DNA from: Cytobacillus pseudoceanisediminis
GTDB lineage: Bacteria > Bacillota > Bacilli > Bacillales > Cytobacillaceae
DNA: 64,000 bases
NCBI RefSeq assembly: GCF_023516215.1
Contig: NZ_CP097349.1
Location: 1,054,001-1,118,000 of the forward strand
Reading direction: 5' to 3'
The position numbers and the translations under genes were made by a program. Positions 1-10,204 of this stretch are shown here, in pieces (position 1 is the first letter of the stretch; every line of letters begins with the position of its first letter). A model generated the notes under the pieces. It was not told the DNA's origin. It made no database searches and was given only the letters and a program-made list of their open reading frames with translations.

Positions 1-27
1 AAGATATGAAGGAAAGGCGGCTCTCTG

Positions 28-261
28 TTAATTAAACTTTTCTATTTTATCGTTATTATGAATTGCTTCCGTTCCAGCATTCAATGCAGTCATATAATAA
101 CAGCATGGAAGCCCGATAACTTGCATTGTTTTTAAGTTCTTCAATCTGGTTATGTTAATCCATCTCTTTTGGGGATTATCTATCAGCCTTTTGGATGAGA
201 AAAGTCCACACTTATGAAGGATTACTGTATTCCATCCATAATATATAGTAGTAGATAACAA
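28..261 (-). CDS. possible hypothetical protein, unrecognised
   Basis: An open frame of 77 codons runs from a TTG start at 261 and has no convincing ribosome site. The product has a few Cys and Trp residues (GWNTVILHKCG near the N-terminus, LPCCYY near residue 52) and no family I recognise. It lies divergent to the Rieske gene, whose promoter must fall in the same interval. It could be the 3' part of a truncated gene or a chance frame. I see no other feature in bases 1-310. Confidence 0.2.
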   Translation of the reverse strand: MLSTTIYYGWNTVILHKCGLFSSKRLIDNPQKRWINITRLKNLKTMQVIGLPCCYYMTALNAGTEAIHNNDKIEKFN

Positions 262-325
262 TTTTTATACGGCCTCTATCCTTATCCAGAGGGTCCATTG
301 AAATTCATTTTTGGGAGTGATACCA

Positions 326-2089
326 TTGTCAGAATTGATTTATGCAGGTTCATTAAAGACGCTTGAAGATGAAGGTGCAAAGGTAATTAAAGGCGGAAGT
401 CATGCAATTGCAGTATTTGTTTACGAAAAACAAGTCTATGCGGTGGATAACCGTTGTCCGCATATGGGCTTTCCCCTCCATACAGGAAGCCTATGTGATG
501 GGATTTTGACTTGTCACTGGCATCATGCTCGCTTTGATATAAAAAGTGGTGGAACCTTGGATCCATGGGCAGATGATGTCCCTACTTATCCTGTCGAGAT
601 TAAGGAAAATGAGGTTTGGGTTTACCCTGTCCCTTTTAATAAGGTGACAATCGAAAAATTGAGGCAGCGATTACGGGATGGCCTTGAGCAAAATATTAGT
701 CTTGTCATCGCAAAATCGGTTGTCGGATTGATGGAAGCTGGTTTTCCGGCGACTGAGATTGCAAAGATCGGCGTCGAATTCGGAACGACACATCGGAGGA
801 GCGGATGGGGTTCTGGGTTAACGATTTTAACAGCCATGACAAATGTATTGCCTAAATTGGATAAAACCGGACAGGTTTTAGCGTTGTTCCAAGGCCTGGT
901 TCATGTTGCACGGGAAAGCTCTGGAATGGGAACACGCTTTTTGCTTGGATCCCTTCCTGTATCAAATGAAAAGAATGCCCAATCATTCGAACAATTATCA
1001 GAATGGTATCGTCATTGTGTGGAGGTGCGTGATTCACAGGGAGCCGAGCGGGTGCTATTGACCGCGATAGAATTGGGATTCTCGAACGAGAAGCTTGCTG
1101 ACATGATGTTGACAGCGGTCACGGATCATTTTTATGTAAATACTGGTCATACTCTTGATTTTCATAATAAAGCATTCGAGATTTTAAATCAGATTGGTTT
1201 TGAGCATCGGCCCTATGTACTGTCATCATTGTTACCTGGTATCGGTGATGTTGCCCGCAGTGAAGAATCCCATAGCTGGCAATCACCTTTGAACTTGGTC
1301 AAGCCATTAATGGAGGCGTTCCCGAAATTACCTGATATCCTTGCTAATGTTTCGTCACGAAGCGACGCTGATATCGATGAAGCAACATTGGTTGAACAAA
1401 TTTTATCAGATGACCCTATAAAAACGATAAATACGATGTTGGATGCACTTAAAAACGGCGTCACTCCTTCCCGTTTGGCCCAGATCGTAACTTTAGCGGC
1501 AGCTGATCGGATTTCCCGTTTTCATGTACAAAATGATTTCAGGGATTGGATTACTGTGCTTCATACTTTTACTCACGCTCATGCGGTACATGAATCGTTA
1601 CGCCGCTCTACTACACCTGAATTGACCCGAGCTGTTTTCCATGGAGCAATGAGTGTGTATCTTGATCGTTTTCTCAATACTCCATCTGCAAGAAGGCCGG
1701 AACCAAAGAATGTGGAAACTGAACCGCAGAATCCTTCAGAATTATTGGAGATGATGAATCAACAGCAACAGGTTGCAGAATCAGCGAGATGGGTAGTGAA
1801 TTACCTGGCACGCGGTGGTGATAAAAGCGAACTCTTCAATACGCTCGGGCACGCTTTACTAAGAGAGGATGCAGAGTTTCATTCATTTCAAATGTATGAA
1901 GCAGCAATGATAGAACATGATCATTGGGAAAAAGAGGATTCCGAGCTTGCTAGATATGCACAGGAAACTTTGATCCTCGCAGTAACACGTTATCTGGCAG
2001 GCCATGCCCCAACAGCCAGAGAAATGCCGCATACAGCACAAATTGCAATGCGCCTCCACAGAGGAGAAAAATTATTTGAAGATGAATGA
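326..2089 (+). CDS. Rieske [2Fe-2S] protein with a large C-terminal helical domain
   Basis: The first ~105 residues form a Rieske ferredoxin domain: box 1 is CPHMGFPLH (Cys-x-His) and box 2 is CHWHHARFD, giving two Cys and two His ligands. The remaining ~480 residues are helical with no signal peptide or membrane segment. Conserved-looking His patches occur there (GTTHRRSGWGSG, HFYVNTGHTLDFHNKAFEIL, FHGAMSVYLDRF), which might bind a second metal or a substrate; that is inference. I prefer the TTG start at 326, because GGGAGTG at 313-319 is correctly spaced to it; the TTG at 311 would bury that site. Length is ~587 aa, far longer than stand-alone Rieske ferredoxins (~110 aa). The gene stands alone, so its redox partner is not evident. 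Rieske assignment is firm; function is unknown. Confidence 0.85.
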   Translation: MSELIYAGSLKTLEDEGAKVIKGGSHAIAVFVYEKQVYAVDNRCPHMGFPLHTGSLCDGILTCHWHHARFDIKSGGTLDPWADDVPTYPVEIKENEVWVYPVPFNKVTIEKLRQRLRDGLEQNISLVIAKSVVGLMEAGFPATEIAKIGVEFGTTHRRSGWGSGLTILTAMTNVLPKLDKTGQVLALFQGLVHVARESSGMGTRFLLGSLPVSNEKNAQSFEQLSEWYRHCVEVRDSQGAERVLLTAIELGFSNEKLADMMLTAVTDHFYVNTGHTLDFHNKAFEILNQIGFEHRPYVLSSLLPGIGDVARSEESHSWQSPLNLVKPLMEAFPKLPDILANVSSRSDADIDEATLVEQILSDDPIKTINTMLDALKNGVTPSRLAQIVTLAAADRISRFHVQNDFRDWITVLHTFTHAHAVHESLRRSTTPELTRAVFHGAMSVYLDRFLNTPSARRPEPKNVETEPQNPSELLEMMNQQQQVAESARWVVNYLARGGDKSELFNTLGHALLREDAEFHSFQMYEAAMIEHDHWEKEDSELARYAQETLILAVTRYLAGHAPTAREMPHTAQIAMRLHRGEKLFEDE

Positions 2090-2376
2090 TCGATTGAGGA
2101 CTATTCCTGCTTAAGAGAAAGTAATAAGCTGCGTACAATGCCCGGAATAGCAAGCAGGCTATTACCCGGCAAGCTCGCCAAGGCGATGATCAAGATTTTT
2201 AAGCAGACCATAATTGTTATTTTCTTTATGAAGGAATATCCTTACAGTTAGCATTTATATATTTTATGTTGATTTGTTGCTGTTTTTGGCGCATTGATGT
2301 ACTGGTCAATAACCCAGGTAAAACCCTATGAAAGCATCCACAAGGGGGAGATTGTGAATAAATAATAGATAATTTT

Positions 2377-2589
2377 TTAGTAGATAATCCTATAAATCTG
2401 ATAATGAACTTGCAAATTTCCTTGTAATTCTTTTAAAAACATTTCAGCTGCAGCGGAAAAAACCTGATGCTTTTTCCAAACAATATTTAAGCCAGATTCA
2501 AGTCTTGGATCTAGCGGCCGAAAACAAAGGTTACTATCACTAGACGTATTAACTATTTTATCTAGTGAATGGGAGCATGTGAGAAACAC
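2377..2589 (-). pseudogene. LysR-type regulator, C-terminal remnant
   Basis: The reverse strand encodes about 50 residues that resemble the end of a LysR effector-binding domain: LCFRPLDPRLESGLNIVWKK followed by FSAAAEMFLKELQG, matching the usual pattern of final strand, W-x-K/R, and the S-x-A-A-x-x-F-L helix. There is no helix-turn-helix and nothing upstream restores one, so this is a leftover 3' end. It lies in the ~1.1 kb gene-poor stretch 2090-3257. Apart from this piece and the terminator at 2823, I see nothing coding there. Confidence 0.55.
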
Positions 2590-2822
2590 AGTTCATAAGA
2601 TTTTTAGGAAGGAAAGCCTGGAGATGTAAAGTGCACTATATGGTAAAAGGTGGGGTTCGATCCTATTTAACTATGTCTTCAAGTAGCCAAATGTCCAAAA
2701 GCTGTTCCTTACAGGTCAATTTAATTAATCATAGGAGGATGAAATCCTGCTAATAAGCGAGTATTCGTGAGAAAATTGTATCAAACTGAGGGAGTCTAAG
2801 TACAATTTCTATTAAATCATAG

Positions 2823-2856
2823 AAAAAAGCCGATTTTAGATAAAACCGGCTTTTTT
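2823..2856. terminator. Rho-independent terminator, bidirectional
   Basis: A 15-base stem with one mismatch and a 4-base loop is formed by A6-GCCGATTTT and AAAACCGGC-T6. The run of A on one side and T on the other lets it work in both directions. It separates the upstream gene-poor stretch from the ectoine cluster. Confidence 0.75.
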
Positions 2857-3257
2857 CATTGCACATTCAAATTATAATTTATTAAACCATTCATTACTGA
2901 CAGGCTCTAATAATTAGGATAATGCTGATAAAAAGGTTGTGATTGAAACTAAATAGGGAATTTAATTGCAGGAAATGGTATAGATCTTATGGATTTAATG
3001 TAAGCGATGTGAGCAAAGACAAAATTGATGATGGAAAGATAACTTACTGCTCTAACAGCGTCCTATTTAAAATGGAGTAAAAATGGAGCTTATTGATAAT
3101 CACTCCTTAACTATGGTTAAGTTAATAGAGTTTTCAACAGTGTTATGAAATTTGTATGAAAAAATCTCCCCTTTTATAAGCACTTTGGACAATTGAATTA
3201 TCTGAAATATCGAACTATTATTGATTCAAGAAACTCTTTTATGGAGGGGAACAAACA

Positions 3258-4276
3258 TTGGTGCATTCAAAATGTATGAAGGGAAGAAAAGATATTTCCA
3301 TCCGCGATATTTGGGAAGCAAAGAAACGAATTTCTTCCATGATATATAAGACTCCATTGATTCAATCAGCAGTCCTGTCCGAAAAAATGGGCAGGAGGGT
3401 CTTTTTGAAACTGGAGAATGTTCAAGAAATTGGCGCATTTAAAGTCAGAGGGGCAGCGAATAAAATTTTGAGTTTAAGCACTGAAGCGAGAGGACGGGGC
3501 ATTGCTACATATTCAACGGGAAACCATGGGCTGGCTGTTGCGTATGTGGCAAAAAAGCTTGGAATTGAGGCAGTTGTATGCTTATCTAACCGTGTCCCTA
3601 GAGCTAAGGTCGACTCATTAAAAAGGCTGGGAGCCAAAATAGAAATTTACGGTGACAGCCAGGATGCCGCCGGGGAAAGATGCTATCAGCTGGAGAGGAA
3701 GGAAGGACTGACTGTGATTCAGCCGTTCGATGATCCTTATGTGATTGCCGGACAGGGAACGATTGGTTTGGAACTTTTGGAGGAGCTTCCGAATCTAACA
3801 GATGTGATTGTCCCCCTTTCAGGCGGCGGGCTTCTTTCAGGGGTTGGGCTTGCGGTAAAATCAAATGACAGGGGGATAAGGGTTTCAGGTGTTTGTATGG
3901 AAAAATCTGCTGTAATGTATGAGAGTTTAAAAGCAGGGAAACCGGTATTGCTTGAAGAGAGTGAGACTCTTGCTGACAGCTTGCTGGGCGGAATTGGTCA
4001 GGATAACAGCTACACCTTCCGTATAGTTCAAGAATACATGGATAACGCTTATCTGATTTCCGAAGAGGAGATTGCATACAGCATGGCTTTTATGATAGAT
4101 AAGCACAGAATGATTATGGAGGAGCGGCAGCTACTGGAGTTGCAGCGGTTTTAGGCGGGAAAATTCCCCGGCAAGAGGGGGACGTTGCTGTAATCATCAG
4201 CGGGCATAATGTCGATCTTTCTGTCATTCACCGGGTAATTCAAGAGTATGCCATCTGTAATGAAGATTGGGAATGA
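3258..4276 (+). CDS. eutB: hydroxyectoine utilization dehydratase EutB (one frameshift)
   Basis: A fold-type II PLP enzyme of the threonine-dehydratase family. The PLP lysine lies in GAFKVRGAANK (~residue 57) and the phosphate loop is SGGGLLSG. The frame breaks after HRMIMEE. Adding one G to the GG run at about 4120 restores GAAATGVAAVLGGK and the typical end ISGHNVDLSVIHRVI, ending at 4276 (339 aa, normal length). The TTG at 3258 or GTG at 3261 is served by GGAGGGG at 3243. In known hydroxyectoine pathways EutB acts on the beta-hydroxylated intermediate. Together with EutC, loss of water and reduction of the resulting imine would turn the hydroxy branch into the ectoine branch; that step is inference. 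It leads the catabolic cluster but is separated from doeA by the regulator gene. Confidence 0.85.
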
Positions 4277-4596
4277 ATGTCTGAATTGATTGTATTATGT
4301 ATATTCGGGTGAAGGGGGTACCGAAAGGTGCCAGTTATGGCATTTTAATTATATAAGTGCCAAAGAAGTTATCACTATTTAATGCCGCTGCATTCAAGAA
4401 AGCTTAGCTTAAAGCTTTGGCTATAGTAAAAAAATCGGTGGCATTAGCTTATTTTAAGTCTTTATATAATGACAAATCCAGGTTTCCCCGAGCCATTTTG
4501 GCAAAGTAAAGCACTGGTCCCCATGATATGGAAATATACTGAAATTATTATATTAATAGAATATAAACTGGAAAAGTGTAAAATTAATAGTAGACG
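4277..4596. other. intergenic stretch between eutB and the PucR regulator
   Basis: About 320 bases without a gene. A short GC-rich inverted repeat (GGGGTACC, then GGTGCC) near 4316-4334 may help end the eutB transcript, but it lacks a T-run. The rest is AT-rich and is followed by the promoter candidate at 4597. Confidence 0.35.
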
Positions 4597-4624
4597 TTGC
4601 TATTTGTATATGGTTTCCTATAAT
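4597..4624 (+). promoter_or_regulatory. candidate sigma-A promoter of the PucR regulator gene
   Basis: TTGCTA and a perfect TATAAT are separated by 16 bases, placing the start of transcription about 40 bases before the regulator's start codon. This is a sequence match only. Confidence 0.45.
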
Positions 4625-4672
4625 AAAAGTCTTCGATCTTTCTAATCTTAAGGTATTCAGAGGGGAGCCAAC

Positions 4673-6382
4673 ATGAGATTAACAGTTAAAGATGTACTAA
4701 AATATAAGATTCTCAATAGTGCCAAGATTGTTACGGGAAAGGAATACGCTGAAAAACGGCATATCCAGTGGATTTCAGCCATCGAAATGCCGGTGGAAAA
4801 CTTTGTCCGAAAAAATGAAGCGGTATTGACGACAGGGATTGGCTGCGGGGATGACTCTGAAGCTTTTAAAGTGTTTGTTCAGGATGTGATCGACTCCGAC
4901 GCTTCCGCCCTGATGGTGGCTTTGGGAAGATACATTTTCGATATTCCCACTGAGGTAATAGAATTGGCCGAAAAGAATAATTTTATTATTATTGTGATTC
5001 CATGGGAAATCCGCTTTTCCAGTATTATCGAATCGGTCATGAAAGAGATTAATGATATCGAATATAAAGAACGTGAAAAATCGGAAAAGGTTCAGCAGGA
5101 GCTTCTTAAGCTCATTCTAAAAAACACCGACCTGAAAGAAATCTCAAAATTCGTTGAAAAGCATATTGGTTACCCGATCGCCATTACAGACCGATCCGGC
5201 ACCCTTCAAAAAAAGCATCCACACACAAGCCTTTATAAAGGAGTGGAAAAAATATGTCCTGCAAGGAATTCTTCCATCAAGGACAGAAAGCACTCTATTA
5301 AAAGGAGACCCCATGTTTCAAAAGTTCCAAATGGTTAAGATAGGAAACCGGTTTGTTTTTCAGATTCCGGTCCTCCAGGTAGCCGACAATCCACAAGGTT
5401 ATATTTTTGTATTGGTTCCTGATTCCGAATCAATCGATTCCTTTCTCACTCTTTTTCGAGTTAACGTGTTAGAGCATGCTGCAACTACGATTGCTCTTTG
5501 GCTTTCAAGGAGAAATGCCATTGAAGAGACAAAAATGCGCCTTCGCAGCGATTTTGTCCATGAACTTTCTAAAGGTGAATTCTTATCACTTGACCAAGCC
5601 GATTCAAGGGCAAAATTGCTGGGATATAATCTTAAACTCCCATATGTGTGTATTGTAGGTTATCCGGAAAATATGAAAATACTATTCCAAAAACGCAAAC
5701 AGGACTATGATTCATATGAACATTGGCTTGAAAGCATGATTCAATATATCGAGGAAGAAATCTACTATGCTGCCCAGTCCCTTAAAAAGGACATGCTGAT
5801 GACCTATCAGGGTGAACAGCTTGTCATTTTTCTGGAAACTCCGGGGTAAAGGAAAATGAAAACGCCACAAATTTCCTTGATCTTGTAGAACGGCGCCTGG
5901 GAAATTTGCTTCCTGAAGTTATCATATCCTGGGGTATCGGCAATGCTTTTGAAGGAATTTTAGGATTTGGGGAAAGCTTTCGTCATGCAAGCACTGCTTT
6001 AAGCATCGGGCGGCGGAAAAAGGGTTCCGGACAGCGAATGATGTATGAGCAAACAAGAGTGGACAGGGTGCTATTAAATATGGCCGGCAATAATGAGATG
6101 AAAGAAATCATTATGTCAACTATTGAGCCTCTTGTACAATATGATGAGCAGCGGCATATGGATTTGATCGGCACTTTCATCGCCTATAATCAGTTTCATG
6201 GAAATGTAAGTCAGACAGCGAGATCGCTAAATCTTCACCGGCAGTCCCTGCTGTACCGGCTAAGGAAGATTGAATCTTTGACTGGTTTATCCCTTATTGA
6301 TCCGGATGATTTATTTCTTTTGGATCTAAGCATAAAAATTTGGAAAATAGGAGAACATGCCGTTATGGCAGGTCAAAATTAA
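4673..6382 (+). CDS. PucR-family transcriptional regulator of the ectoine cluster (two frameshifts)
   Basis: Residues 1-130 form a PucR N-terminal sensor domain (MRLTVKDVLKY, NEAVLTTGIG, IIVIPWEIRF). The middle is a GGDEF-like/CdaR region. The end is the PucR-type helix-turn-helix (GNVSQTARSLNLHRQSLLYR). Two indels split the frame. The A7 run at about 5209 reads correctly as A6, joining TLQK to SIHTQAFIKEW. The G4 run at about 5843 reads correctly as G5, joining ETPG to VKENENATNF. Repaired length is 569 aa. PucR proteins usually respond to a small metabolite of the pathway they control. Sitting between eutB and doeA, this one most likely senses ectoine or a breakdown product, which is inference. 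Proteobacterial clusters normally use the MocR-type EnuR instead. RBS GAGGGGAG precedes ATG 4673. Confidence 0.85.
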
Positions 6383-6402
6383 TTTTATTGAAAAATGGAG
6401 AG

Positions 6403-6446
6403 CTGTGGGAAAAATCCTTTAGGGATTCTCCCGCAGTTTTTTTTTT
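6403..6446 (+). terminator. Rho-independent terminator after the PucR regulator
   Basis: CTGTGGGA..AATCC pairs with GGGATT..CCCGCAG and is followed by ten T. It ends the regulator transcript, so doeA must have its own promoter. A perfect TATAAT lies at 6699-6704 and a TTGACT at 6634. The rest of 6447-6753 is AT-rich with no gene. Confidence 0.85.
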
Positions 6447-6753
6447 GATCTTCATAAACCTCGGATTTCTGTCCTTCCCAGGATCCCTGAAGCTATTGAT
6501 CTCCCTTTGACCGGAGAATCACGAACCATCCTCTCCTATCATTTAAATGCAACTCATTATAACGATTAGTCTATTTTAAGACAATATTTTTACTGACCTT
6601 TTAAATCATTTGAATTCTTAATTTTTCGATAACTTGACTAAAATAAAATTTGAATTTTCATACAACTTTACGGATGATAGATTACTTACTCTGACTCTAT
6701 AATTAACCTATAAACAGAAATTAAATACTGGTTTGGTAGGAGGGAGCGCCACC

Positions 6754-7940
6754 ATGTCATTTGGAACAGCAGAGTATAAAGAGAGAATCTTGAAAACAAG
6801 AGAAAGAATGGCAGCAGAGGGGATTGAAGTATTGCTTATTACGGATCCCGCTAATATGAATTATTTATCCGGTTACGACGGATGGTCCTTCTATGTTCAT
6901 CAAATGCTTGTCATCATCATTGATGAGGAACAGCCGATCTGGATTGGCAGGGGGCAGGATGCAAATGGAGCCAAAGTAACAACATGGCTTTATCATGAAA
7001 ATATTATTCCCTACCCTGACGATTATGTACAATCTGAAACCAGGCATCCAATGGATTTTGTGGCAGAAATCTTAAAGCAAATCGGACAGCAAAACCGTTT
7101 CATTGGTGTTGAGATGGATAACTATTATTTCACTGCAAAGTGTTATGAGCAGCTGAAAAAAGGACTTCCAAATGCCAGTTTCCGGGATGCATCCCTGCTG
7201 GTAAACTGGGTCCGCATAATAAAGTCCGATACAGAGATCGAGTATATGAAAAGAGCAGCTAAAATTGTGGAGAAAACAATGGCAGCGGGAATTGAACTGG
7301 TTAATGAAGGCGTACGTGAATGTGATGTGGCAGCGAAAATCTTTCATACACAAATAACAGGAACGGATGAATTCGGCGGGGACTACCCGGCAATCATGCC
7401 GCTTCTCCCATCTGGAGAAAGAACTTCTACTCCGCACTTAACCTGGACGGACCAGCGATATAAATCAGGCGAGCTAGTGATCCTGGAACTGGCCGGATGC
7501 TATAAGCGCTACCATTCCCTCTTGCCAGAACCGTCCATATCGGCCAGCCCTCCGAAAAAATTAAATCACTTTCGGAAGTAGTTGTCGAGGGATTGAACGC
7601 TTGTCTGGATATGATTAAGCCAGGGATTGCCTGCGAAGAAATTGAGGAAGCATGGAGAAAATCGATTGAAAAAAGCGGAATTGTAAAGGAATCGCGCCTG
7701 GGATATTCCATGGGTCTGAACTATCCTCCAGATTGGGGTGAGCATACAGCGAGCATCCGCAAAGGAGACAAAACCATCCTTCAGCCCAATATGACATTCC
7801 ATTTGATCCCGGGTATCTGGCTTGATCAATACGGTTTCGAAGCAAGTGAATCATTCAGGGTAACCGAAAATGGATGCGAAACATTTGCAGAACTCCCAAG
7901 GCACTTATATATAAAAGAAGCATCACTTTCAAAAATTTAG
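6754..7940 (+). CDS. doeA: ectoine hydrolase DoeA (one frameshift)
   Basis: An M24 (creatinase/aminopeptidase P fold) protein that opens the ectoine ring to N-acetyl-2,4-diaminobutyrate. The N-terminal creatinase domain contains TDPANMNYLSGYDGWSFY. The catalytic half has ELAGCYKRYHS and, after the repair, ARTVHIGQPSEKI. The frame breaks at about 7520; adding one C to the CCC run restores HSPLART, a segment expected in this family, and merges the two halves into 395 aa, close to the ~400 aa of known DoeA. ATG 6754 is chosen over TTG 6733 because AGGAGGGAG at 6738 is correctly spaced to it. It is the first gene of a tight block with eutC, the PLP enzyme, doeB, the dehydrogenase and the aldehyde dehydrogenase. 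Confidence 0.9.
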
Positions 7941-7956
7941 GAGGTGAACCGGAAGG

Positions 7957-8961
7957 ATGCTAATTTTTACAGAGCAGGAACTTATACAGTATGTGCAGCT
8001 GAATAATGAAGCGATTGCTATTGTGGAAGCAGGATTTACGAAACTTGCAAAAGATGAAGCCGTCATGCCGCCGATTATGCGTGTGGACCTGCACGACCAA
8101 AACGGGGAAGTGGATGTCAAAACCGCTTATGTAAAAGGGGAAGACATGTTTGCGATTAAAGTATCTTCCGGATTTTTTAATAATTATAAGCTGGGGCTTC
8201 CAAGCGGAAATGGACTTATGCTCTTGATCAGCACTCAAACAGGCATCCCGCAGGCAATCTTGCTGGATAACGGCTATTTGACCGAGGTACGGACAGCCGC
8301 AGCGGGAGCGATTGCTGCAAACTACCTTTCCCGCAAAAACATTGAAACAGTAGGCGTGATAGGAGCAGGAAGCCAGGCGAGATACCAGGCAAGGGCACTC
8401 AAACTCGTACGGGATTTTAAAAGAATCCTGGTCTATTCCAGGTCAGAGGATCATTCGAGAAAGTATGCCGCCGATATGTCCGCCGAATTGGGGGTTGAGG
8501 TCCAAGTGGCTGAGAGTGCCGAAGCCTTAGTCCGTAATAGTGATACGGTCATTACGACCACTCCGGCAAAAGAACCGGTGATCAAAGCGGAATGGCTTCA
8601 TCCCGGACTTCATATTACGGCTATGGGATCAGATGCTGAGCATAAGCAGGAGCTTGAAGCAGAAGTCCTTGCCCGGGCGGATAAGCTTATATGCGATACA
8701 AAAGCACAGTGTGCCAGGCTTGGAGAATTGCATCACGCCCTTGACAAAGGAGTATTAACGAATGAATCGCACGTTATCGAACTGGGTCAATTAACTTCGG
8801 GAAGGCTAAGAGGGCGGGTAAATGACGAGGAGATTTCGGTTTGTGATTTAACTGGTACAGGAGTCCAGGATACTGTCATTGCCCTGTTTGCTTACAATGA
8901 ATTGGTCAAACGGAAAATCGGGTTGAAGGTTGAGAACGAAAAACTGGCAATAAAAAACTGA
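7957..8961 (+). CDS. eutC: ectoine utilization protein EutC, ornithine cyclodeaminase/mu-crystallin family
   Basis: 334 aa with the family layout: an N-terminal dimerisation/substrate part (AVMPPIMRVDLHD, YVKGEDMFAIKVSSGFF), the arginine-bearing LTEVRTAAAGAIAANYL, then a Rossmann NAD(P) site VGVIGAGSQARYQARAL. The end has DLTGTGVQDTVIA. The family catalyses NAD(P)-dependent imine chemistry. Paired with EutB it could reduce the imine formed from hydroxylated diaminobutyrate; this role is inference. It follows doeA by 16 bases with GGAGGTGA upstream and is clearly in the same operon. Confidence 0.88.
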   Translation: MLIFTEQELIQYVQLNNEAIAIVEAGFTKLAKDEAVMPPIMRVDLHDQNGEVDVKTAYVKGEDMFAIKVSSGFFNNYKLGLPSGNGLMLLISTQTGIPQAILLDNGYLTEVRTAAAGAIAANYLSRKNIETVGVIGAGSQARYQARALKLVRDFKRILVYSRSEDHSRKYAADMSAELGVEVQVAESAEALVRNSDTVITTTPAKEPVIKAEWLHPGLHITAMGSDAEHKQELEAEVLARADKLICDTKAQCARLGELHHALDKGVLTNESHVIELGQLTSGRLRGRVNDEEISVCDLTGTGVQDTVIALFAYNELVKRKIGLKVENEKLAIKN

Positions 8962-8975
8962 GAAGGAGTGATCGT

Positions 8976-10178
8976 ATGGTAAAAGAAAATGTTCAGGCAG
9001 GTACAAAAGCAGTATGGGCTGGTGAAAAGGATTATTTGGTGCATGGAGCCACCCAGGTGCCGGTCGTACTCAGTGTGGCATATGGATATGATGATATGGA
9101 TGAGTGGTATGATGTAGCGATTGGAAAGAAAAAGGGACATATTTATGGAAGAAATACGAATCCAACTGTACAGGCATTTGAAGATAAAGTGAAAATTCTG
9201 GAAGGCGCCGAAGCAGCGACAAGCTTTTCAACAGGTATGGCTGCAATCAGCAATACGTTATCAACGTTCTTGGTGCCGGGTGATCGCATTGTATCGATGA
9301 AGGACACATATGGCGGAACGAACAAGATTTTTACGGAATTTCTGCCCCGCCAGCAAATCGATGTGGTTCTTTGCGAAACAGGGAATCACGAGCAAATAGA
9401 GGCAGAAGTGGCAAAAGGGTGCAAAATTCTTTACCTTGAAACACCGACGAATCCAACCGTCAAGATTACTGATATCGAGCGCATGGCAAAAGCCGGGCAC
9501 GATGCCGGAGCGATCGTCATTGTGGATAATACTTTTGCAACGCCAATGAATCAGAACCCCATTTCACTGGGTGTGGATCTGGTTATCCACAGTGCTACAA
9601 AATTCCTCGGCGGGCATGCTGATGCACTGGGCGGAGTCGTTTGCGGTCCGCATGAACTTGTGGAAAAAATCTATCATTATCGCGAAATCAATGGTGCCAC
9701 AATGGATCCGATGGCAGCTTACCTGATGATCCGCGGAATGAAAACACTTCACCTTCGTGTCCGCCAGCAATGTAAAAATGCAATGGAGCTTGCAAAGTAC
9801 CTGCAGACAAAAGATATGGTGGAATCTGTCTATTATCCAGGGATTGAAACACATCCAAACCATCATATTGCCAAAAAACAAATGAAGGATTTTGGCGGGA
9901 TGCTCAGCTTTGCTGTTAAAGGCGGAGTAGATACAGTCCGTGATTTGCTACCGAAATTGCAATTTGCCAACCGCGCTGCAAACCTCGGAGCTGTTGAAAC
10001 AACAGTAGGGCCGGCCCGAACAACGAGCCATGTAGAATGTACGCCTGAGGAGCGTGCAGCTGTTGGCATTCCGGAAGGGTTAATCCGTGTCTCCTGCGGA
10101 ATTGAAGAAATTGAGGACATCATTGCAGACTTTGAACAGGCATTTAGCCATGCAGAAAGTGTTTTGAAGGTAAAGTAG
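8976..10178 (+). CDS. cystathionine gamma-synthase/lyase-family PLP enzyme in the ectoine cluster
   Basis: 400 aa, fold-type I PLP enzyme of the Cys/Met metabolism family: STGMAAISNTLST, YGGTNKIF, LETPTNPTVKITDI, VDNTFATP, and the PLP lysine in HSATKFLGGHADALGG. The C-terminal part has RVSCGIEEIEDIIADF. The family works on gamma-substituted amino acids (O-acylhomoserine, cystathionine). Here it sits between eutC and doeB, exactly where a pathway needs an enzyme for 2,4-diaminobutyrate, and no DoeD-type aminotransferase is found in the window. It may remove or replace the gamma-amino group; that is inference. A plain methionine-biosynthesis enzyme is the alternative, but nothing else nearby supports it. 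Confidence 0.85.
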   Translation: MVKENVQAGTKAVWAGEKDYLVHGATQVPVVLSVAYGYDDMDEWYDVAIGKKKGHIYGRNTNPTVQAFEDKVKILEGAEAATSFSTGMAAISNTLSTFLVPGDRIVSMKDTYGGTNKIFTEFLPRQQIDVVLCETGNHEQIEAEVAKGCKILYLETPTNPTVKITDIERMAKAGHDAGAIVIVDNTFATPMNQNPISLGVDLVIHSATKFLGGHADALGGVVCGPHELVEKIYHYREINGATMDPMAAYLMIRGMKTLHLRVRQQCKNAMELAKYLQTKDMVESVYYPGIETHPNHHIAKKQMKDFGGMLSFAVKGGVDTVRDLLPKLQFANRAANLGAVETTVGPARTTSHVECTPEERAAVGIPEGLIRVSCGIEEIEDIIADFEQAFSHAESVLKVK

Positions 10179-10204
10179 ATTACTAGTTCCGATCGAGGTG
10201 AGAG

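Noticed and set aside
3604..4077. 157-codon frame on the reverse strand opposite eutB
   Set aside because: It lies wholly within the PLP enzyme gene, has Pro/Ser/Leu-rich composition typical of an antisense shadow and no ribosome site.
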